Assembly: GCA_022615805.1 (NCBI GenBank)
Contig: JAKEGO010000125.1
Span: 1-8,481, forward strand
Reading direction: 5' to 3'
Length of the DNA: 8,481 nt
Source of the DNA: Thermoplasmata archaeon
GTDB taxonomy: Archaea; Thermoplasmatota; JAKEGO01
Below are positions 1 to 5,676 of this stretch, in pieces (position 1 is the first letter of the stretch; each line of letters opens with the position of its first letter). Position numbers and translations under genes: made by a program. The notes beneath the pieces were generated by a model. It had not been told where the DNA came from and did no database searches. It saw only the letters and a list, made by a program, of their open reading frames with translations.

Positions 1-148
1 AAACTCGTTTCCACAGGAATGGAATGGAAGGAAATAGAATGACTGGCTTGTTCTGCCAAATGCTTGTAGCCACGGTTGGACGATGCCTCCGATGGACTTT
101 CGGGATGAAGCCGGCCCGTGCAGTCATGGTCCTCGGGAGACGGGTTGT

Positions 149-215
149 GCCCCGGCCATAACCGAGGATGTCATCGGGCGGTATCCCGCACTCGACCTCC
201 TGACCCGGCCGGGGC
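149..215. other. Possible folded RNA or DNA inverted repeat
   Basis: A perfect 9-base inverted repeat (GCCCCGGCC at 149-157 against GGCCGGGGC at 207-215) encloses two smaller nested pairings: GAGG 164-167 with CCTC 196-199, and GCGG 178-181 with CCGC 186-189 around a four-base loop. The three pairings are compatible in one stem-loop. It matches no RNA family I recognise: I do not see the RNase P core motifs or the SRP RNA tetraloop region. In GC-rich DNA such pairings can arise by chance, so this is a weak candidate. Confidence 0.2.
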
Positions 216-472
216 TGTGCGGCACCGGGGTTGGCCCGAAGTCATTCAAGGATCATCCCAGTCGGACGGGGACCCATTTGCGGCGCCCTGTTGCCCCACC
301 CTTGCCGCGGGGATCACGGTTCACCCCGCTCTCCTATAGGAAGGGCGCTCGGCCATCGGGGCCCCCGGATAATAAAGATAACGGCCGTTCCATGCCGCCG
401 TGACCCCTTCGGCGAAGCCCATCGGGCGTGCATCGACTCGTGCGTGGACCATGCCGTCCACCCCTGACCAAA

Positions 473-484
473 GGGTTATAACGG
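473..484 (+). promoter_or_regulatory. TATA box of the surface-protein gene
   Basis: The core TTATAA lies at 476-481, preceded by the purine-rich CCAAAGGG, which fits a BRE element. An archaeal transcript normally starts about 25-28 bases after the box, which puts the start at or within a few bases of the ATG at 505. The mRNA is therefore probably leaderless, consistent with the lack of a Shine-Dalgarno sequence before 505. This placement, together with the signal peptide, decides the start codon of the gene. Confidence 0.6.
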
Positions 485-504
485 CGCGGATCGATGGCGT
501 GCCG

Positions 505-2913
505 ATGTTCGGGTGGCGCATCCTGGCCTCTCTCGCACTCGCCGTTCTTGCGGCGTCGACGTCCCTCTGCATCGCAGGCGCGGAGGAGGTCCACGACGTG
601 TACGAGGTCGAACTTGTATCGCCGACCACCTATCGCGTGAACTGGACGGCGACGGTCCTGGAGATGCACGTCAACGGGGATAACCGCACGTGGGATGACA
701 TCGTGACCGCCGGAATGGAGGACGACGCCGGCGACATCGCATTGCAGGTCGCCGTCGACACCCTCGACCAGATGTGGTGGGGCGTGTCGACCTCCGCGGG
801 CCCGTTCAATGTCACCGCCGACGGCTTCACCGCCGACCTTGTGGTCACGGCGTCGGAGAGGACCTGGGCACTCGAGCCCTACCACGTCGCTTCGATCGAC
901 GATGTCATCGACGCCACCCTCGAGATGGGCGGGACCGTCGGCCTGCTGACCAACCTGGTCGCCCTCGACGGGCACACCACGATGGCCCACTACGTGTCCG
1001 TGGGCTTGATGACGGTCGTGGACCGGACCGAGAGCATCGACGGTCTCGGGGGCGCGGCCCAGCGGGTCCTCATGCTCGGCCTCAACGGCACCGGTTCCGT
1101 CGAGGACCGGGCCCACGGGTTCGAGGCCGACGGGGTGATGCCCGACTACTTCAACCTCACCATGCACGCCAACGTCAGCCACTTCACGCTCGATCCCGCA
1201 CGGCATGGATTGGACCTCCCGCCGTCCATCACCATCCTCAGGGTCAACGCGGGCGGCATGCGGGTCTACGTGGACAACGGCTTCACCTCGTGGGAGAAGG
1301 TCACGAGCGCCACCGAGAGGAACATCACGACTGACGGGCTCGGCCTCAACCGCGCCTTCTCCGATGCGTTCGGGGGGAACGCCAGCCTGGAGTTCTCGTG
1401 GGCACCCGGGACCCTCGGACCCTTCCCCTACGAGCCCGGTACCCTTGCGGACCAACCCCCGATCGTCGGCCACCTGTTCGCGGACATGGACATCGGGCTC
1501 TTCGACGTCGACGCGGAGACCATCACCGGCTTCCTGAACTCCGGGGGTTGGTTCTGGACTGGCATCGAGGCCGACCTCACGGATTACGAATACGACATCC
1601 GCCTCGAGCCACCGCCCGGCCTCTGGGCCGACGCCGCGAACGGGACCCGTTCCGGGGACGCTGCTGTGTGGACCGGCACAGGCCCCGCATGGTTGGACGC
1701 ATGGGTCCGGGCCGTCGACGCTCCCCTCGATCACAGGAACGATTCTCGCATCACCGTGGACATCGACCTCAGCGACGTCGAGCTCATGGCCGGCAGGCTC
1801 AACTTCGCCCTGGAGGCCGTCGGCGAGATACGATGGATACGCATAACGCAGGAGATCGCCGACAGCCTGCCGAGGAACGTCGACATCAGGGCGGTCCCCG
1901 CCGACCTCATCCGCCTGATGTACAACAAGGGCCTCATCACCGATTCGGACATCGATGAGCTGGCGAGCAGGATAACCGAGGGGCTCGAGGAGAGCTCGTT
2001 CAGCGCTGACGTCCAGGTGAACTTCTCGGGCCACCAAAGGAAGGTGGACGTCGAGCACATGGACGGAGAACCCGCCGTGACGTTCACCATCAGGTCCCGC
2101 GGGACCCTTGGCATGAGCGGAGGGGGGTCGACCCTCATGGCGATAACCGTGCCTCTCGAGTTCGAGCTCGCCTCGCAAAAGGGATGGCGGACCACCTACG
2201 ACGTCCTCCTTCCCGCAGGCCTCACGGTGAGCGACATGAAGGTCTCCGAGGGGAAAATCTCGAAGAAGGCATCCGGGGCGAGCGACCGCCTCATCGTGGA
2301 GATCCCCGAGGGGTCGGAGTCCGTCGTCGTCTCCCTCACGCTCACTGTGGGCCTCTGGTTCCTCATAACGCAGTTCTGCGCGATATGCACCTTCATACTC
2401 ATCGCATTGCTATTGCTGGTCCTGCTGAAGGCGTGGAAGATGCACAAGGACAACCGGCGCAGGAGGGAGGACGACGAGTTCGTCCGCCAGGGCCTCGCCG
2501 CCCAGGCGGCGATCGCGCGCGGGGAGGTCCCCGGCCCCGCAGGAGGGACCCATCCACCCGAACGGCCGCCAGACGAGGGACCACCCGTTGAGCGGCATCC
2601 CGACGAGGACACGGGCATGAGGGCACGCTCCGAGCGCCGCGAGCGGAGGCCTCCGGGCGACCGCCACAAAGCCCCGCCGCACCCTGCTCCGGAGCCCGAG
2701 CGTCCAAGGCCGCAGCCGCCGTCCGACATCGAGGAGCCCCCGGCCGGGGATGCCGGTCCAGACGGGCCGGATGCGCCGATCATGGGAAGACCGCATGCAG
2801 AGCCGCCTGCAGACCGGCAAGGGAGTCCCCCGGAGGCCCCGGACACGACGAGCGAAGGGAACACCGAGCCCTTCCTGGACGAGGATGGCGGTGAAGGCCG
2901 CGAGGATGGCTGA
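505..2913 (+). CDS. Exported surface glycoprotein-like membrane protein with long cytosolic tail
   Basis: I recognise no family; the function is unknown. The frame is open from GTG 400, but ATG 505 is preferred because it directly opens a signal peptide and sits at the expected transcript start. The protein has 802 residues. Residues 1-26 are a signal peptide (hydrophobic core 6-23, likely cleavage after Ala-Gly-Ala). Residues 27 to about 610 form a polar, Asp-rich, probably beta-rich ectodomain with 11 N-X-S/T sequons (Asn46 to Asn506), all before the membrane span. Residues 617-641 are one strongly hydrophobic helix with two Cys (FCAIC, 624-628). A basic stop-transfer (KAWKMHKDNRRRR) and about 150 residues rich in Pro, Glu, Asp, Arg and Gly follow, probably disordered and cytosolic. 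The layout is type I: outside, one span, inside tail. The gene is monocistronic by position; the next gene has its own promoter. Sorting, signalling or cell-envelope anchoring roles are all possible. Confidence 0.85.
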   Translation: MFGWRILASLALAVLAASTSLCIAGAEEVHDVYEVELVSPTTYRVNWTATVLEMHVNGDNRTWDDIVTAGMEDDAGDIALQVAVDTLDQMWWGVSTSAGPFNVTADGFTADLVVTASERTWALEPYHVASIDDVIDATLEMGGTVGLLTNLVALDGHTTMAHYVSVGLMTVVDRTESIDGLGGAAQRVLMLGLNGTGSVEDRAHGFEADGVMPDYFNLTMHANVSHFTLDPARHGLDLPPSITILRVNAGGMRVYVDNGFTSWEKVTSATERNITTDGLGLNRAFSDAFGGNASLEFSWAPGTLGPFPYEPGTLADQPPIVGHLFADMDIGLFDVDAETITGFLNSGGWFWTGIEADLTDYEYDIRLEPPPGLWADAANGTRSGDAAVWTGTGPAWLDAWVRAVDAPLDHRNDSRITVDIDLSDVELMAGRLNFALEAVGEIRWIRITQEIADSLPRNVDIRAVPADLIRLMYNKGLITDSDIDELASRITEGLEESSFSADVQVNFSGHQRKVDVEHMDGEPAVTFTIRSRGTLGMSGGGSTLMAITVPLEFELASQKGWRTTYDVLLPAGLTVSDMKVSEGKISKKASGASDRLIVEIPEGSESVVVSLTLTVGLWFLITQFCAICTFILIALLLLVLLKAWKMHKDNRRRREDDEFVRQGLAAQAAIARGEVPGPAGGTHPPERPPDEGPPVERHPDEDTGMRARSERRERRPPGDRHKAPPHPAPEPERPRPQPPSDIEEPPAGDAGPDGPDAPIMGRPHAEPPADRQGSPPEAPDTTSEGNTEPFLDEDGGEGREDG

Positions 2914-2941
2914 CCGGGCGCCGCTCTCCGGCGGTGGCGGA

Positions 2942-2956
2942 GGGCCATGGTGGCCC
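2942..2956. terminator. Short hairpin after the surface-protein gene
   Basis: GGGCCA at 2942-2947 pairs with TGGCCC at 2951-2956 around a three-base loop, 28 bases after the stop codon and ahead of the next promoter. A C/T-rich run follows, but there is no real T tract, so it is only a weak candidate for transcription termination. It could instead protect the 3' end of the mRNA or be chance in GC-rich DNA. Confidence 0.22.
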
Positions 2957-2980
2957 CCCATCTTCACTCTCCCCCGGCGT

Positions 2981-2995
2981 AAGGTATTAATAAGG
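2981..2995 (+). promoter_or_regulatory. TATA box of the rpoK-rps2 operon
   Basis: An AT-rich box, TATTAATAA at 2985-2993, stands out sharply in GC-rich surroundings, with GTAAGG just upstream as a possible BRE. The expected transcript start is near 3013-3020, giving a short leader of about 20-30 bases that contains the GGAGG at 3030-3034. The promoter separates the transcription/translation genes from the surface-protein gene upstream. Confidence 0.6.
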
Positions 2996-3029
2996 GACCC
3001 CATCATGACCTCATCCACCGGTCTTTACT

Positions 3030-3034
3030 GGAGG
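3030..3034 (+). promoter_or_regulatory. Shine-Dalgarno site that fixes the TTG start of rpoK
   Basis: GGAGG lies seven bases before TTG 3042. The nearby ATG at 3037 is in another frame and meets a stop after one more codon, so the ribosome-binding site and the conserved N-terminus both point to TTG as the start. Confidence 0.65.
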
Positions 3035-3041
3035 ATATGGA

Positions 3042-3236
3042 TTGAGCTATACCCGGTTCGAGAAGGCGAGGATCATCGGCGCAAGGGCGCTCCAGATATC
3101 CCTGAACGCCCCCGTGCTCATCGACGTTCCACCGGACGTCCTCGACCCCCTGGCCATCGCGCGGGTGGAATTCGAGGAAGGCGTCATCCCCATCTCGACG
3201 AAGCTGAGGAAGAGAGCGGAGGCAGTCAATGACTGA
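3042..3236 (+). CDS. rpoK: DNA-directed RNA polymerase subunit K (Rpo6)
   Basis: This is the small archaeal RNA polymerase subunit homologous to bacterial omega and eukaryotic RPB6, which helps fold and hold the largest subunit. The 64-residue product is slightly longer than the usual 55-60. The family signature is near the N-terminus: YTRFEKARIIGARALQIS (residues 3-20), followed by NAPVLIDVP, then DPLAIARVEFEEGVIPI and a basic C-terminus. The start is TTG at 3042, supported by GGAGG upstream; no in-frame ATG fits. The gene overlaps rps2 by 8 bases (ATGACTGA junction), so the two are co-transcribed and probably translationally coupled. In many euryarchaea rpoN precedes rpoK and enolase separates it from rps2; here neither is present and the upstream neighbour is unrelated. 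Confidence 0.96.
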   Translation: MSYTRFEKARIIGARALQISLNAPVLIDVPPDVLDPLAIARVEFEEGVIPISTKLRKRAEAVND

Positions 3237-3831
3237 GGACGATCTTCTAGTGCCCGAGAACACATACCTGACGTCCGGCACCCACATCGGTACCCAGCAG
3301 AAGAGCAGGGACATGATGCCCTTCATATTCAAGGTGAGGGACGACGGTCTCTACGTCCTCGACATCAAGGAGACGGACCGCCGCATCCGGCTCGCTGCGG
3401 ATTTCATCAAGCAGTTCGAGCCGAACTCGGTTCTCGTCGTCTCGGCCAGGCAGTACGGTCAGCGACCGGTCAAGAGGTTCGGAGAGGTGACCGGGACGAA
3501 CGTCATCGCCGGCCGATTCATACCCGGAACGATGACCAATCCGGCGATCAAGACGTTCCAGGAGCCCAAGCTCATCCTCGTGACCGACCCCGCCACCGAC
3601 TCCCAGCCCCTCGCCGAAGCGATATCCATCGGCATCCCCGTCATCGGGCTGTGCGATGCGAACAACGAGACGAAGCACGTCGACCTCGTCGTCCCGACGA
3701 ACAACAAGGGCCGCAAGGCGCTCGCGCTCGTCTACTACCTCCTCGCGCGCGAGGTCCTCCTCAGGCGCGGTGCCATCGAGTCCCCCGACAAGTTCACGCT
3801 GACGCCGGACGACTTCGAGTCGCAGCTGTGA
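3229..3831 (+). CDS. rps2: 30S ribosomal protein S2 (uS2)
   Basis: This is a structural protein of the small ribosomal subunit. The 200-residue length is typical for archaeal S2, which lacks the longer inserts of bacterial S2. Recognisable blocks are GTHIGTQQKSRDMMPFIF near residue 18, the DGLYVLDIKETDRRI segment, RFIPGTMTNP (about 101-110), PKLILVTDP, EAISIGIPVIGLCDAN (about 130-145) and VPTNNKGRKA. ATG 3229 overlaps the end of rpoK, and GGAGG at 3218-3222 serves as a Shine-Dalgarno site inside rpoK. The next start codon follows within 13 bases of the stop, so the downstream hydrolase belongs to the same operon. Confidence 0.98.
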   Translation: MTEDDLLVPENTYLTSGTHIGTQQKSRDMMPFIFKVRDDGLYVLDIKETDRRIRLAADFIKQFEPNSVLVVSARQYGQRPVKRFGEVTGTNVIAGRFIPGTMTNPAIKTFQEPKLILVTDPATDSQPLAEAISIGIPVIGLCDANNETKHVDLVVPTNNKGRKALALVYYLLAREVLLRRGAIESPDKFTLTPDDFESQL

Positions 3832-3841
3832 GTTGACCCGG

Positions 3842-4630
3842 ATGCGGGTCGCGGTCCTCAACAGCGGCAGCAACGGGAACGCCACCCTCATCGAGGAGGA
3901 CGGCAGGGCACTTCTGATCGATTGCGGGATCTCCGCGAAGCAGTGCATCGAGAGGATGCACGCCCTGGTCGGCGATGTCGAGGTCCTCGGCATCCTCGTG
4001 ACGCACGAGCACTCAGACCACGTTTCCGGCATCAGGACGCTGTCGAGGAGGCTCGGCCTGACCGCGTACGCCACCGAGGAAACGCACGACGGATCGGAGG
4101 GACACATGGAAGGGGTCCATACGATACATGTCGAACCCAGGGTCCGGTTCGAGGTCGGGCCGTTCGCCATCACTCCGATCCCCGTCGCCCACGATGCCGC
4201 GAATCCCACTGGCTTCCACATCACCACAGGGGACAACGGCCTTGCGGCCGTCACTGATATGGGCGAGATGATCGACGCCGTCAGGTACTTCTTCGAACGG
4301 AGCAATGCGATAATAATCGAGTCGAATCACGACGAGGAGATGCTGATGAAGGGCTTCTACATGCCTTTCATGAAGGCCAGGATAAGAGGCCCTCTCGGTC
4401 ATATGTCAAACACTGCCGCAGGCGGAGCGATCGCCGATTACGGGCCCGATATTGCGTTCCTGGCGCATTTAAGCGCGAACACCAACACCCCGGAGAAGGC
4501 CAGGGAGACGGTCGAGGGCATTCTGAAGGCGCGCGGCGTCTCCACGAGGGTATACCTGACCCACAGGGATGGCCCTACCGAACTGGTCGATGTACCCAAG
4601 AACATCGACGTCCGCCGTAGAACGGAATAA
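3842..4630 (+). CDS. YycJ/WalJ-family metallo-beta-lactamase-fold hydrolase
   Basis: This is a two-metal hydrolase of the metallo-beta-lactamase fold. The family's bacterial members (YycJ, also called WalJ or VicX) have been linked to nuclease activity and DNA repair; the role in archaea is not settled. The 262-residue product shows the N-terminal LNSGSNGNATLI block, LLIDCG, the metal motif THEHSDH (His55, His57, Asp59, His60), further likely ligands His117 and Asp139, and family-specific blocks ESNHDEEML (160-168), GHMSN (186-190) and LAHLSANTNTPE (from 207). These last three favour YycJ/WalJ over RNase Z, RNase J or glyoxalase II. ATG 3842 is chosen over TTG 3833 because it gives the usual family N-terminus. 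The gene starts 10 bases after the rps2 stop, so it is probably co-transcribed with rpoK-rps2. Confidence 0.9.
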   Translation: MRVAVLNSGSNGNATLIEEDGRALLIDCGISAKQCIERMHALVGDVEVLGILVTHEHSDHVSGIRTLSRRLGLTAYATEETHDGSEGHMEGVHTIHVEPRVRFEVGPFAITPIPVAHDAANPTGFHITTGDNGLAAVTDMGEMIDAVRYFFERSNAIIIESNHDEEMLMKGFYMPFMKARIRGPLGHMSNTAAGGAIADYGPDIAFLAHLSANTNTPEKARETVEGILKARGVSTRVYLTHRDGPTELVDVPKNIDVRRRTE

Positions 4631-4641
4631 TTCTAATATAC
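4626..4641 (+). promoter_or_regulatory. TATA box of the mevalonate kinase operon
   Basis: An AT-rich stretch with TAATATA at 4634-4640 begins inside the stop codon of the hydrolase gene. The predicted transcript start is near 4662-4668, leaving a leader of about 30 bases before ATG 4698. It implies that isoprenoid genes can be expressed separately from the rpoK-rps2 operon, although read-through is also possible. Confidence 0.55.
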
Positions 4642-4647
4642 CCTCGG

Positions 4648-4661
4648 ACCGCTTCGGCGGT
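4648..4661. other. UUCG-tetraloop hairpin between the hydrolase and mevalonate kinase genes
   Basis: ACCGC (4648-4652), TTCG (4653-4656) and GCGGT (4657-4661) form a five-pair hairpin closed by a C(UUCG)G tetraloop, an unusually stable RNA fold. It lies 17 bases after the hydrolase stop and just ahead of the predicted start of the mevalonate kinase transcript. It could mark or protect the 3' end of the upstream mRNA. No T tract follows, so a classical terminator is not shown. Confidence 0.35.
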
Positions 4662-4685
4662 GGAGGCCCGGGGGCATTGGGCCTT

Positions 4686-4693
4686 GAGGTGAT
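4686..4693 (+). promoter_or_regulatory. Strong Shine-Dalgarno site of mevalonate kinase
   Basis: GAGGTGAT, an eight-base match to the complement of the 16S rRNA 3' end, lies four bases before ATG 4698. It decides the start: the frame is open back to 4569, but that upstream part is inside the hydrolase gene and has no such site. Confidence 0.7.
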
Positions 4694-4697
4694 ACAG

Positions 4698-5645
4698 ATG
4701 ACGACTGGAAAGGGTTACGGGAAGGTGATCATGTTCAACGAGCATTTCGTGGTGTACGGCATCCCCGCCATCGCGGGTGCCATCGATCGGAGCACGGTCG
4801 CCACCGTGGAGCCGTGCAAGGCTGGCTGCGGCAAGCCCTTCGTCCCCGGGCTCCATCTCGTCGACGACCGCCCTGCGACGGAGGGATACAAGGAGGATAA
4901 GATCGACCAGCAGAGGGAGTCCGTCCGCCTGATCCTCGAGATGATGGCCATCGACCCGACGAAGGCTCCGATCCGGGTCCACCTCGGCGGCGACCTCAAG
5001 TGCGCGAGCGGCATCGGCGCCAGCGCAGCCTCCTGCACCGCCATGGCAAGGGCACTCGACAGGTACTACAAGCTGGGGCTCTCCGACGTCGAGATCAACA
5101 GGATCGCCTTCGAGGGGGAGAAGGGTTACCACGGCACGCCGTCCGGCCTCGACAACACCGTGTCCACCTTCGGGGGGCTCATATGGTACGTCAAGGGGGA
5201 GCCGATGACGATGGAGCCGTTCAAGGTCCCGAAGCCCGTGGAGATAGTCATGGGCAACACCGGAAAGGTCGCGGACACCACAGCGGCGGTGGCGGGCGTC
5301 AGGGAGCGGCGCCAGGCCGACCCCGAGAGATACGGCAGGATATTCGTGAAGGCTGGAACGCTCGTGGAGAGGGCGCGCGGGTCGCTCGAGGCGAACGACA
5401 TGGGTGCCATCGGCAAGCTCATGGACGAGAACCACCGGCTCCTGCAGGAGATCGAGGTCTCGTCGCCGGAGCTCGACCTGCTCGTGGATGTCGCCAGGGA
5501 GAACGGGGCCATCGGCGCGAAGATGACGGGGGGCGGTCTCGGCGGCAACATCGTGGCGCTGACCCCGGGGAAGCGCCTGCAGGAGAAGGTCGCCCGCGCG
5601 ATCGAGGAAGCCGGGTTCGAGGCCCTGCGCACCCGCATCGGATGA
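4698..5645 (+). CDS. mvk: Mevalonate kinase (GHMP kinase family)
   Basis: It phosphorylates mevalonate with ATP to mevalonate 5-phosphate, the entry step to isoprenoid lipids, in the cytosol. The product has 315 residues, normal for archaeal enzymes. Motif 1 is GKVIMFNEHFVVYG (8-21) with Lys9, Glu15 and His16; Asn14 replaces the usual Gly of the FGEH motif. The ATP-binding loop is KCASGIGASAASC (101-113), a variant of the common GLGSSAA. The likely catalytic Asp152 sits in HGTPSGLDN, and motif 3 is KMTGGGLGGN (275-284), where KLTGAGGGG is usual. ATG 4698 follows a strong Shine-Dalgarno site. The gene ends 31 bases before the UbiD-family gene, with its own promoter upstream. The neighbour supports a 5-kinase over the Thermoplasma-type mevalonate 3-kinase. 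Another GHMP kinase activity is a minor alternative. Confidence 0.92.
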   Translation: MTTGKGYGKVIMFNEHFVVYGIPAIAGAIDRSTVATVEPCKAGCGKPFVPGLHLVDDRPATEGYKEDKIDQQRESVRLILEMMAIDPTKAPIRVHLGGDLKCASGIGASAASCTAMARALDRYYKLGLSDVEINRIAFEGEKGYHGTPSGLDNTVSTFGGLIWYVKGEPMTMEPFKVPKPVEIVMGNTGKVADTTAAVAGVRERRQADPERYGRIFVKAGTLVERARGSLEANDMGAIGKLMDENHRLLQEIEVSSPELDLLVDVARENGAIGAKMTGGGLGGNIVALTPGKRLQEKVARAIEEAGFEALRTRIG

Positions 5646-5676
5646 TCATCCCGTCACCTGAAGGAGGTATGAGGAC

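Larger units (their letters stand above)
1..504. other. Upstream non-coding region with no supported gene
   Basis: I find no convincing protein or tRNA gene here. Reading frames such as 83-403 (+) give Pro/Arg/Gly-rich translations with no recognisable domain and no start signal, and they lack the consistent codon pattern of the real genes. The first 60 bases are less GC-rich than the rest and carry a purine-rich run at 15-41 with GGAAT and GGAA units. Positions 149-215 can fold into a nested hairpin (separate entry). The last part, about 465-504, is the promoter of the following surface-protein gene. The region may contain the end of an upstream transcription unit, but nothing shows this directly. 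Confidence 0.6.

Noticed and set aside
15..41. Purine-rich GGAAT/GGAA run resembling a microsatellite or repeat
   Set aside because: Too short and irregular, with no second copy in the window; no CRISPR, insertion sequence or attachment site is associated with it.
83..403. Possible 106-residue gene near the window start
   Set aside because: No ribosome site or fitting promoter, a Pro/Arg/Gly-rich translation without any domain, and it overlaps other equally weak frames.
400..504. 35-residue N-terminal extension of the surface protein from GTG 400
   Set aside because: It would bury the signal peptide behind a charged, low-complexity stretch, and the better TATA box at 476-481 lies inside it.
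334..2178. Long minus-strand open frame (about 614 codons) opposite the surface-protein gene
   Set aside because: High GC at third positions of the + strand gene opens the opposite frame. The translation is a repetitive mix of Asp, Val, Gly, Arg and His with no domain, while the + strand product has a signal peptide and membrane helix.
4569..4697. Upstream start of mevalonate kinase at 4569
   Set aside because: This part overlaps the end of the hydrolase gene in another frame and the spacer; the conserved GHMP N-terminus and the strong Shine-Dalgarno site point to 4698.
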